Shown one piece after another: positions 1-6,384 of a stretch of 6,986 nucleotides of DNA. The translations under genes and the position numbers were made by a program. The DNA is from Bryobacterales bacterium (GTDB lineage Bacteria; Acidobacteriota; Terriglobia; Bryobacterales; Bryobacteraceae). The notes under the pieces were generated by a model, which was given only the letters and a program-made list of their open reading frames with translations, searched no databases and had not been told where the DNA came from. Position 1 is the stretch's first letter, and every line of letters begins with the position of its first letter. Location of the stretch: assembly GCA_003517725.1 (NCBI GenBank), contig DOZZ01000215.1, forward strand, positions 31,133 to 38,118. The letters are read 5' to 3'.

Positions 1-1010
1 AAGCCGTTGGCCAGAAAAAATCCGGGCACGCCGGGCGCTTCGCCCAGGATGGCATGATGATCCGGCGACACCTCATAAAGCCCGGCCCAGGCACGCTTAG
101 GATTCACCGCAACCTCCGCCAGCGCCGGCACACGCGACACCGCATGCTCCAGAATTTTCTCGATAAAGCCGGGTTCGACGCCGGTCTGAAAACCGGGCTG
201 TTCACCCGGATCGTTCCACGCCATCAGCACGCCCAAACCTTCGGGCCGGAAATGGAAGCCGGTGCCCATGTCGACCACCATCGGCAGCGTGCGCGGCAGT
301 TCGGGACAATCCTCGGTCGGCACCAACGTGCGCCGCAGCGGCGTCACCGGCAGGTCCACGCCGGCCAGGCGCGCAACGCTCGCGGCCCACGGCCCGGCGG
401 CATTCACGGCCACCCGCGTCGGGATGAAATCGTCGCGCGTATGCACGCCCGCGACGCCTGACGAATCGCGTTCGATGCCGGTGACCTCTGCGCCGCGCCG
501 CAGCTCCGCGCCCATCTCCCGCGCGCGCAGCGTGAAGCCCTGCATCACGCTATACGGATCGACAAAACCGTCGGTGGGGCAAAAACTGGCCCCCACAACA
601 TCGTCCATGCGCACCGGCGGCGCCATTTCCTTCGCTTCTGCGGTGGTGATGATGCGCGCCTCGCGCAAGCCCAGCACGCGCTGCCGCCGGTGATTCGCGC
701 GCAGAAATTCCATATGCGCCGCCCTGGTGGCCAGAAACAGATAGCCCTGCGCGCGATAGCCGGCGGGGTGCCCCAGCGTCTGATCGAAGTCGCGGTAAAA
801 GCGGATCGAGTGCATCGACAGCCGTATGTTGACGTCGGTCGCGAACTGCGCCCGCACCCCGCCCATGCTCTTGCCGGTGGACCCCATGCCCTGCCGCGGC
901 TCGCATTCCAGCAGCACCACGTGGCGGCATCCCGCGCGCGCCAGGTGCCAGGCGATGCTGGCGCCCACAATGCCCGCGCCAATAATCACGACGTCCGCCG
1001 GCCGCGTCAT
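1..1010 (-). CDS. DAO-family FAD-dependent oxidoreductase (3' end beyond window)
   Basis: The start is ATG at 1010-1008, and 336 codons are visible before the left edge. The N-terminus carries a dinucleotide-binding fold with GAGIVG at residues 11-16 and an acidic residue (E35) closing the second strand, where FAD ribose is normally held. A GSTGKSMGGVRAQF stretch (43-56) follows, typical of sarcosine oxidase beta-like proteins. Further on are the conserved NAAGPWA segment and, near the visible end, GLYEVSPDHHAILG, a C-terminal signature of the same group. Family members oxidise secondary or tertiary amines or amino acids (sarcosine, dimethylglycine, proline, glycine); the substrate cannot be told from sequence. 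Related proteins are about 370-390 residues, so roughly 40 are missing. The gene starts 3 bases after the methyltransferase stop codon, so translation is probably coupled to it. The family call is firm and the specificity is unknown. Confidence 0.9.
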   Translation of the reverse strand, partial: MTRPADVVIIGAGIVGASIAWHLARAGCRHVVLLECEPRQGMGSTGKSMGGVRAQFATDVNIRLSMHSIRFYRDFDQTLGHPAGYRAQGYLFLATRAAHMEFLRANHRRQRVLGLREARIITTAEAKEMAPPVRMDDVVGASFCPTDGFVDPYSVMQGFTLRAREMGAELRRGAEVTGIERDSSGVAGVHTRDDFIPTRVAVNAAGPWAASVARLAGVDLPVTPLRRTLVPTEDCPELPRTLPMVVDMGTGFHFRPEGLGVLMAWNDPGEQPGFQTGVEPGFIEKILEHAVSRVPALAEVAVNPKRAWAGLYEVSPDHHAILGEAPGVPGFFLANG

Positions 1011-1013
1011 CTT

Positions 1014-1670
1014 CTATTTTTTAAGCGCCAGCGTGATGCCATCAGCCATCGGCACCAAGCTCAACAAAATGCGTTCGTCGTGATGCAGGCTCCGGTTGAA
1101 CCCGCGGATCGCAATAGTGTCGCCTTCCTGGTTCGACGGGTCCGCCACTTTGCCGCGCTGCAAAGTATTGTCGATCGCGATCAGCCCGCCCGGTCGCACC
1201 AGTTTCAGGCAGCGCTCAAAGTAATCCGGGTAGCCCGCTTTGTCGGCATCGATAAAGGCGAAGTCGAAGCTGTCGTGCCGCCCCTCGGCCAGCAGCGCAT
1301 CGAGCGTCGCCGTGGCCGGTCCCAGGCGCAAATCGATCTTGCCGCCGACGCCCGCTTCGGCCCAGTAACGCCGCGCCACGGCCGTGAACTCTTCGCTGAT
1401 ATCGCATGCGATAATTTTGCCGTTCACCGGCAGCGCCAGCGCCACGGCCAGCGAGCTGTAACCGGTAAACACGCCGATTTCGAGCGTCAGCCGCGCCCCA
1501 ATGGCAGTCACCAGCAGTTGCATGAACTGCCCCTGGTCCGGCGAGATCTGCATCACGGCGCGCGGGTGCCCGGCGGTTTCTTCTCTTAATTTGGCAAGAA
1601 TGGGCGGCTCGCGCCAGGTTACCGAGAGGATGTAGTCGTGCAGCCGTTCTTCGAGAAAAGATTTATCCAT
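1014..1670 (-). CDS. class I SAM-dependent O-methyltransferase (CCoAOMT/Methyltransf_3-like)
   Basis: This 218-residue protein transfers a methyl group from S-adenosylmethionine to an acceptor, by family usually a catechol-type or other hydroxyl. The SAM-binding motif I is EIGVFTG (64-70), followed by the acidic strand end CD at 89-90. The family signature FIDADK (139-144) with YPDYFE, and RPGGLIAIDN (159-168), supply the usual divalent-metal ligands (D141, D167, N168). The length is normal for the bacterial group. ATG at 1670-1668 was chosen because MDKSFLEERLHDYILS matches the usual N-terminal helix. The frame stays open upstream, but that part encodes an arginine-rich shadow of the PEP-CTERM gene. 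No clear Shine-Dalgarno precedes the start, which lies 52 bases inside the PEP-CTERM frame, so coupled re-initiation is likely. It is followed after 3 bases by the FAD oxidoreductase. The natural acceptor is unknown. Confidence 0.92.
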   Translation of the reverse strand: MDKSFLEERLHDYILSVTWREPPILAKLREETAGHPRAVMQISPDQGQFMQLLVTAIGARLTLEIGVFTGYSSLAVALALPVNGKIIACDISEEFTAVARRYWAEAGVGGKIDLRLGPATATLDALLAEGRHDSFDFAFIDADKAGYPDYFERCLKLVRPGGLIAIDNTLQRGKVADPSNQEGDTIAIRGFNRSLHHDERILLSLVPMADGITLALKK

Positions 1671-2458
1671 GCCCGTGATAGAAAATAATACCCGAATACC
1701 AGCAGCGCGGCCGCCACCAGCGGCGCCAGCATCAAAACGCCGCTGTTGGGTTCGGGCACGGCTACGGTTTCGCCGCCGCCGGACGGCTGGTTGAGCCATG
1801 CGCTGCGCACCAGCCCGGTGGTCTGCACGGTACCGTTGCCGCCTGAAGCTTCGAGTAGGAACGAGCTCCGCAGGGTGTAACCGTTGCCCGCGCCGACCCA
1901 TAAGTCGGCCCCCAGGTTCGTCAGCAGGATGCGGACAACCAAGTCCCCCGAACCGAGGAACGCCGGGTCGAGATTCACGCTGCCATCGACGACGCCGATC
2001 GGTCGCGGGTCGCCGCCGGTCGCGAGCCAGCATTCGCGGAGCAGTAGCGTCGAGGCGTCGAAACCGGCCCGAGCCGCGGCCGAATCTTCAAACGGCGCCG
2101 ACTTGCTCCCGTCCGCCGGCGTGATCCACCCTTGCAGCCCGTAGCCGCTATAGTACTGGGCCGTCGAGCCGGGTAGCAGCGCCAGCGGCCCCTGGTCCGG
2201 CGGCGCCAGCAGTTGCAGCAAGAACTGGGTGGGGATCGGAGCGCCCGGATTGTTCCAGGCGAAGTTCGCAATACTGACATCCAGTTGCAACTGGTCTCCA
2301 GAGAGCAGCATCACCGTGCTGGACGCGCCGACATCGATGAGACTAGCCGAGGCCGGGGTGCCCGCCAGCACGGCCCCGCAGGCGATCACGATGGTTCGCC
2401 AGCAGGCCCCTTTGTGCACATTCTGAGCGTAGCAGCCGCCGTGGGCGATCCAATCCAT
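1619..2458 (-). CDS. PEP-CTERM sorting-domain protein, secreted, unknown function
   Basis: This 279-residue exported protein has an N-terminal signal peptide, with hydrophobic TIVIACGAVLAG (22-33) and probable cleavage after TPASA (34-38). A low-complexity, Gly/Ala/Leu-rich body of about 190 residues matches no family I recognise. A C-terminal PEP-CTERM signal follows: VPEP at 234-237, a hydrophobic span (about 241-260) and a basic residue (R262). PEP-CTERM proteins are processed by an exosortase and kept at the envelope or released; no exosortase gene is in this window. ATG at 2458 and GTG at 2419 are both possible starts. GTG gives a more classical short n-region (HKGACWRT) and 266 residues, while ATG adds 13 residues; neither has a strong Shine-Dalgarno. 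After R262 the frame runs on for 17 residues that overlap the methyltransferase start, a longer tail than is usual after this signal. Confidence 0.8.
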   Translation of the reverse strand: MDWIAHGGCYAQNVHKGACWRTIVIACGAVLAGTPASASLIDVGASSTVMLLSGDQLQLDVSIANFAWNNPGAPIPTQFLLQLLAPPDQGPLALLPGSTAQYYSGYGLQGWITPADGSKSAPFEDSAAARAGFDASTLLLRECWLATGGDPRPIGVVDGSVNLDPAFLGSGDLVVRILLTNLGADLWVGAGNGYTLRSSFLLEASGGNGTVQTTGLVRSAWLNQPSGGGETVAVPEPNSGVLMLAPLVAAALLVFGYYFLSRAWINLFSKNGCTTTSSR

Positions 2459-2473
2459 CAAAAGACACAAATG

Positions 2474-2525
2474 GTGCCGGTACCTACGTACCGGTGCGGG
2501 CACGCCCGCTCTATAAGAAGCTTCT
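2474..2525. repeat. three consecutive palindromes between dut and the PEP-CTERM gene
   Basis: Three inverted repeats lie almost end to end. CCGGTAC/GTACCGG occupies 2477-2483 and 2488-2494 with a 4-base loop, extendable by wobble pairs to 2474-2497. GCGGGC/GCCCGC occupies 2496-2501 and 2504-2509. AGAAGCTTCT at 2516-2525 is a perfect 10-bp palindrome. They follow the dut stop and precede the next start on the minus strand. They could end dut transcription, form a folded leader for the PEP-CTERM gene, or be a dispersed intergenic element. The minus strand shows only a weak T-rich stretch after the last hairpin (complement of 2461-2472), so a classical intrinsic terminator is not convincing. Confidence 0.5.
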
Positions 2526-2546
2526 GTCCAGCGCTCTCAGCCCTAT

Positions 2547-2978
2547 TTACCTTCCCGACGACCCGAAGCCGCCTTCACTTCTCCGGCTGGCCGCCAGTTC
2601 TTCTTCGCTCCACTCCACCTGTTCGTAGCGCGCCACCACCATCTGCGCGATGCGGTCGCCCGCGCTAATCGCGTAGGGCACGCGGCCCAGGTTTAGCAGG
2701 ATCACGCGAATCTCGCCGCGATAGCCCGGATCGATGGTCGCGGGGCTGTTGGGCAGCGTGATTGCGTGCTTCAGGGCCAGCCCGCTTCGTGGCCGTATCT
2801 GCGCTTCATAACCGGGCGGCAGTTCGATGGCCAGACCCGTCGATACCAGCGTGGGCACGCCTGGTTCGAGCACTGCCGCCGCGCTGGCCTGCAAGTCCAT
2901 GCCGGCGTCTTCGTGCGGGCCGTGGGCGTACTTCGGCAAAAACGCCGCCGGTGACAGCAAACGAATTTTTACGTGCAT
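2547..2978 (-). CDS. dut: dUTPase (deoxyuridine 5'-triphosphate nucleotidohydrolase)
   Basis: This enzyme hydrolyses dUTP to dUMP and pyrophosphate, keeping uracil out of DNA and supplying dUMP for thymidylate synthesis; family members are cytoplasmic homotrimers. All five motifs of the trimeric family are visible in the 143 residues. Motif I is DAGMDL (24-29), motif [10 protein letters not shown] (62-69), motif [17 protein letters not shown] (77-90, catalytic D83 and base-stacking Y86), motif [11 protein letters not shown] (107-115), and the glycine-rich C-terminal arm [10 protein letters not shown] (133-142). The length is typical. The start at ATG 2978-2976 was preferred to an in-frame ATG at 3005, which would add a non-conserved MRTRYDIGF and overlap the divergent gene. 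No good Shine-Dalgarno is seen. It is transcribed divergently from a ThyX-family gene 26 bases away, which uses the dUMP product. Confidence 0.96.
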   Translation of the reverse strand: MHVKIRLLSPAAFLPKYAHGPHEDAGMDLQASAAAVLEPGVPTLVSTGLAIELPPGYEAQIRPRSGLALKHAITLPNSPATIDPGYRGEIRVILLNLGRVPYAISAGDRIAQMVVARYEQVEWSEEELAASRRSEGGFGSSGR

Positions 2979-3004
2979 GAATCCGATATCATAGCGGGTT
3001 CGCA
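2979..3004. promoter_or_regulatory. 26-base divergent gap with back-to-back -10-like elements
   Basis: The whole space between the dut and thyX start codons is 26 bases. It holds TATCAT at 2987-2992 on the plus strand and TATGAT at 2993-2988 on the minus strand, each five of six matches to TATAAT. Neither has a well-placed -35 hexamer, and any such element would lie inside the opposite gene. Initiation about 7 bases downstream would give nearly leaderless transcripts for both genes, which fits the absence of clear Shine-Dalgarno sequences. This is inference from short matches. Confidence 0.3.
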
Positions 3005-4435
3005 ATGCCGCCCACCGCCCAGCGTGTCATCACCGTCGCGCCCCTGCCGCCCGAAAAATGCGCCTATGCGCTGGCCCGCTACAGCCGCTCGCCGGATTCT
3101 ATTCGCGAATCGATTGAGTGGGTGCGACGCCATAATTCGCAGAGCTTCCTTGAAAGCTACTACTTCCAATATGGCCACGCGTCCATAGCCGACCTGGGCC
3201 ACACGGTCATCTGCCTCGAAGGCATTTCGGAACTGGCCGCCGCCGAAGCCGAGGATGAAGTGCTGTGGGATGGGCAGGCCAAGTCGTCCCGTTATCAGGA
3301 TTTTTCGCGCACCGGCTTCCTGACGCCGCCCGAGTTCCAGCCGGCCGACGCCGCCGTTTTTCGCGCCGCCGCGGAAGCGCTGCTGGCCGCCTACCAGCAC
3401 ACGCATGCCGCCATGCTGGAGCATCTGCGCGCAAGCCTGCCGCGTCCGGAGTCGATGAAGCCCGACGCTTACGAGCGCAACATCAACGCGCGCGCTTTCG
3501 ATGTCGCGCGCTACCTGCTCTTCTGGGGCGTGCCCACCAACGTGGGGCAAGTCACCAGCATCCGGACACTTGAAAAGCAGATCCGCCGTTTGAGGGCGTC
3601 GCCCTACGCGGAGGTTCGCGCATTGGGCGAAGAGATCCGCGAAGCCTGCGGCCAGGAACCGGCCTGCCGCTGGCGCGAAGACGATACCGAGCCCATTGCG
3701 CCGACGCTGGCGCGGCATGCCGAGCCCGATTTTTTCAGCCTGCGCTCGCGCGCCGATCTGCAGGCCTGGGCCGCGCAGAATTTGCCGCGCCCGCAACGCG
3801 GCCATGTCGAGCGCGTGGATTTGATCCAGCCCAGCGAGGCCTCCGCCGAAATTGCCGCGACGCTGCTCTACCCCGTTACGGATCGTCCGTTTCGCGAGAT
3901 CTACCAGATTGCTCTCGAATGGAGCGACGCGCAACGTCGTGAGGTCATCGACGTGGCGCTGCGCTCGAAGGGCCGCTACGACGAGATGCCCCGCGGCCTG
4001 CGCGGCGGGCAGTTCATCTTCGACATGGCCATCGACATCGGAGCTTACCGTGACATGCACCGCCATCGCCGCTGCCATCAATATCGCCAGGCCTACACCG
4101 GCCATCTCGGCTACGACGTGCCGGCCGTGCTCGAGAAGACGCCGGCCGCGTCGGCCTTCCGCGTAGCCATGGACCAGGCGCTGGCCACGCTACACACGTT
4201 GCCCGCGCCTGGCGCGCACTATCTGCTGCCCTTCGGCGCGCGCTCGCGTTTTCTGTTCAAGATGGATTTCGCCGAAGTGGAATACATCTCGCGCGTGCGC
4301 AGCGGCGTGAAAGGCCACTTCAGTTACCGCGCGATTGCCTGGGAGATGAAACAGAAGCTGGCCGCTGTCGAGCCGTCGCTGGCCGAACTGATCGAGGCCA
4401 CGCCTCCGTGGGTGGAAGATCCGCTCAAACGCTAG
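3005..4435 (+). CDS. thyX: tandem-domain ThyX-family (FAD-dependent thymidylate synthase) protein
   Basis: ThyX makes dTMP from dUMP using methylene-tetrahydrofolate, with FAD and NADPH. This protein has 476 residues, about twice the usual 220-250, and reads as two ThyX-like domains. Domain 1 (about 20-215) has [10 protein letters not shown] (57-66), EGIS (72-75), SSRY (94-97) and a C-terminal ARYLL...[12 protein letters not shown] block (168-189) with R187 where a dUMP-binding Arg is expected. Its RHR position reads DEV (84-86). Domain 2 (about 285-455) has [17 protein letters not shown] (339-355) with RHR at 353-355, but Ala (363) where the canonical Ser belongs. The two domains therefore keep complementary halves of the hallmark motif. 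The only early ATG is at 3005, with no strong Shine-Dalgarno. The gene diverges from dut and is followed after 9 bases by the VOC-Gfo gene. The family call is confident; thymidylate synthase activity is inferred. Confidence 0.85.
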   Translation: MPPTAQRVITVAPLPPEKCAYALARYSRSPDSIRESIEWVRRHNSQSFLESYYFQYGHASIADLGHTVICLEGISELAAAEAEDEVLWDGQAKSSRYQDFSRTGFLTPPEFQPADAAVFRAAAEALLAAYQHTHAAMLEHLRASLPRPESMKPDAYERNINARAFDVARYLLFWGVPTNVGQVTSIRTLEKQIRRLRASPYAEVRALGEEIREACGQEPACRWREDDTEPIAPTLARHAEPDFFSLRSRADLQAWAAQNLPRPQRGHVERVDLIQPSEASAEIAATLLYPVTDRPFREIYQIALEWSDAQRREVIDVALRSKGRYDEMPRGLRGGQFIFDMAIDIGAYRDMHRHRRCHQYRQAYTGHLGYDVPAVLEKTPAASAFRVAMDQALATLHTLPAPGAHYLLPFGARSRFLFKMDFAEVEYISRVRSGVKGHFSYRAIAWEMKQKLAAVEPSLAELIEATPPWVEDPLKR

Positions 4436-4444
4436 AAAGGCACT

Positions 4445-6325
4445 ATGACACGACTGTTCTGCACGTTTCTGATCGCCGGTTTAGCCTGCGCCCAGCCGCT
4501 GCCCCTCGACGGCATCGCGCACGTGGGTTTTCGCGTCTCGAACCTCGAGCGATCGAGCGCCTACTACACCGGGCTGCTGGGCTACCAGCAGGCCTTCGCC
4601 ATCAACACCACCGCTTTCTTCAAGGTGAATGACGAGCAGTACATCGAGCTCTCGCCTGGCCTGCCCGCTGGCGAGCCCGTCGCGTTCACGCACCTGGCGT
4701 TTCAAACCCCGGATATCGAAGCTCTGCGCCGGATGCTCGCGGCGCGCAACGTGACCGCGCCGGCAGCCGCCAAAGGGCGCGACGGGAACCTGGCGTTCTC
4801 GCTACACGATCCCGAAAACCACCGCATCGAGTTCGTGCAGTATCAGGACGGTTCACTGCACATGAACGCGCGCGGCAAGTTCCTCGATACGCGCCGTATC
4901 TCGGACCATTTGCAGCACGTCGGCGTGGTCGTTCCGAGCCAGCATGTCGACGCCGCGATGCACTTCTATCACGATCAGCTGGGCCTCGAAGAAGTATGGC
5001 GCTACGCCCCGGGCGGCGTGCTGCGGCTGATCAAGCTGGCCACGCCGGGCAAGCGGCGCGACATCGTCGAGCTCATGATTACGGACAAGACGCCCACGCG
5101 CGCGCAGTACGGCTCCATGTACCACATCAATTTCGAGGTGCCCGAGATCACGCCGCCCTATCGCCAACTGCTTGACCGCGGCGCGCCCGTCGGCGGCGGA
5201 TTGAAGCCGGTGGTGAACGCCGAAAATATCTGGGCCATCAACCTTTACGATCCCGACGGCACGCGCACTGAAGTGCAGGACCTCCGTAAAGTCCCGACGA
5301 TGCGTCTGGGTCTGGTGGGCTTGAACCACGGGCATGTCGCCGGGTTTCTCAACAAATTCCCGGGCCGCTACGACGCCGCCCTGGTGGGCGTGGCCGAGCC
5401 CGACGCGGCGCTCATTAAGAAATATTCCGAGAAGTACAAACTCGACCCCGCGCTCTTCCATACCAGCTTGGACGAGATGCTGGATCGCGCCAAGCCACAG
5501 GCCGTGGTGGTGTTCACCAACACCTTCGATCATCTGCGCGTGGTGGAGGCCTGCGCCGCGCGCGGCATCCACGTGATGATGGAGAAGCCGCTGAGCGTGA
5601 GCCTGGCGCAGGCGCGCGCCATGGAAGCGGCGGCGCGCCGCGGCAAGATTCAGGTGCTGGTGAATTACGAGACAACCTGGCACCGCAGCAACCAGGCAGC
5701 GCTGGCGTTCGCCGCCGAACCGGGCGGGCTGGGGCCGGTTCGCAAGATGGTGGCCCACGACGGCCATCGTGGTCCCAAGGAGATCGGCGTGCAGCCCGAA
5801 TTTCTGGCGTGGCTTTCCGATCCCGCGCGAAACGGCGCCGGCGCGCTCTTCGATTTCGGCTGCTACGGCGCCGACCTGATGACCTGGCTGATGCATGGCG
5901 AGCGCCCGCTCACGGTCACTGCCGTGACCCAGCATCTGAAGCCCGAGGTTTACCCCAAAGTGGACGACGAAGCCACCATCATCCTGACGTATCCGCGCGC
6001 GCAGGGCATCATCCAGGCTTCGTGGAATTGGCCTTTCGACCGCAAGGATCTCGAAGTGTATGGGACTACGGGAAGCATCCGCACAGTCGGCATGGACCGT
6101 GTGCGCCGCCGCCGCGCCGGCACGGAAGAAGAAGAGGTCGAGGCCCCGCCGCTCGATCCGCGTTACGATGATCCAATGTCTTATCTGACCGCCGTAGTAC
6201 GTGGGGAGGTGCAGCCCGCGGGCCTGTCGTCGCTGGCGGTCAACTCGGTAGTGATGGAAATTCTCGATGCGGCGCGCCGCTCCGCTGCCAGCGGTGAGAC
6301 GGTGAAGCTGGGCAGCGCGAATTAA
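4445..6325 (+). CDS. secreted tandem VOC protein fused to a Gfo/Idh/MocA oxidoreductase
   Basis: The 626-residue product starts at ATG 4445 with AAAGG at 4436-4440 as Shine-Dalgarno, nine bases after the thyX stop. Residues 1-17 form a short Sec-type signal peptide (hydrophobic 4-15, likely cleavage after ACA at 15-17). Two VOC domains follow: VOC1 about 22-133 (GIAHVGFRVSNL; HDPENHRIEF) and VOC2 about 155-279 (LQHVGVVVP; NLYDPDGTRTEVQD). VOC domains bind a metal and catalyse dioxygenase, isomerase or lyase reactions. From M286 begins a full Gfo/Idh/MocA protein: a Rossmann start GLVGLNHGHV (289-298), in which the usual second Gly is Asn, MEKPLS (379-384) with the catalytic Lys 381, and ALFDFGCYGAD (467-477) with Tyr at the usual His position. 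Such enzymes oxidise sugars or related compounds with NAD(P). The joint is only about seven residues, so stop loss or a sequence error is possible. Substrates are unknown. Confidence 0.85.
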   Translation: MTRLFCTFLIAGLACAQPLPLDGIAHVGFRVSNLERSSAYYTGLLGYQQAFAINTTAFFKVNDEQYIELSPGLPAGEPVAFTHLAFQTPDIEALRRMLAARNVTAPAAAKGRDGNLAFSLHDPENHRIEFVQYQDGSLHMNARGKFLDTRRISDHLQHVGVVVPSQHVDAAMHFYHDQLGLEEVWRYAPGGVLRLIKLATPGKRRDIVELMITDKTPTRAQYGSMYHINFEVPEITPPYRQLLDRGAPVGGGLKPVVNAENIWAINLYDPDGTRTEVQDLRKVPTMRLGLVGLNHGHVAGFLNKFPGRYDAALVGVAEPDAALIKKYSEKYKLDPALFHTSLDEMLDRAKPQAVVVFTNTFDHLRVVEACAARGIHVMMEKPLSVSLAQARAMEAAARRGKIQVLVNYETTWHRSNQAALAFAAEPGGLGPVRKMVAHDGHRGPKEIGVQPEFLAWLSDPARNGAGALFDFGCYGADLMTWLMHGERPLTVTAVTQHLKPEVYPKVDDEATIILTYPRAQGIIQASWNWPFDRKDLEVYGTTGSIRTVGMDRVRRRRAGTEEEEVEAPPLDPRYDDPMSYLTAVVRGEVQPAGLSSLAVNSVVMEILDAARRSAASGETVKLGSAN

Positions 6326-6327
6326 CG

Positions 6328-6379
6328 TAACGAAACAAATATAGTATATCCTTTCGTTAGCACCTCGCCCAACGAAAGG
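6328..6379 (+). promoter_or_regulatory. AT-rich leader with three AACGAAA motifs, upstream of the Fic gene
   Basis: AACGAAA occurs at 6329-6335 (plus), 6358-6352 (minus) and 6371-6377 (plus). The first two extend to TAACGAAA/TTTCGTTA (6328-6335 and 6352-6359), flanking TATAGT at 6340-6345, a five-of-six match to a -10 box. The last two form a perfect 9-bp inverted repeat, CCTTTCGTT (6350-6358) and AACGAAAGG (6371-6379), with a 12-base spacer. The right arm contains the ribosome-binding site. This looks like an operator, a ribosome-binding-site-masking hairpin, or both. No good -35 box is seen, and no T tract follows, so it is not a typical terminator. Confidence 0.5.
6374..6379 (+). promoter_or_regulatory. 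ribosome-binding site supporting a CTG start for the Fic gene
   Basis: GAAAGG lies five bases before CTG 6385 and is the only Shine-Dalgarno-like sequence near the expected N-terminus. No ATG, GTG or TTG begins this frame between the stop TAG at 6358-6360 and the conserved region, so this site decides the start. Confidence 0.55.
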
Positions 6380-6384
6380 TTCCT

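Noticed and set aside
690..1589. 299-codon open frame on the plus strand
   Set aside because: It is antisense to the FAD oxidoreductase and methyltransferase, rich in Arg, His and Gln with no recognisable motif, and is a shadow of high-GC coding sequence.
1671..2033. Upstream extension of the methyltransferase frame
   Set aside because: The extra residues are a shadow of the PEP-CTERM gene, and the methyltransferase is complete from ATG 1670.
2459..2503. Earlier ATG at 2503 for the PEP-CTERM protein
   Set aside because: It would add an Arg/His-rich stretch encoded by the palindrome region ahead of an otherwise normal signal peptide.
2969..4105. 378-codon open frame on the minus strand
   Set aside because: It is antisense to the ThyX gene, which has clear family motifs over the same bases; the antisense product has no recognisable domain.
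4445..4500. Lipoprotein signal in the VOC-Gfo protein
   Set aside because: Cys 16 is preceded by G-L-A, which does not fit the usual L-[AS]-[GA]-C lipobox; cleavage after A-C-A by signal peptidase I fits better.
4853..5935. 360-codon open frame on the minus strand
   Set aside because: It is antisense to the VOC-Gfo gene, with His/Arg-rich low-complexity composition and no motifs.
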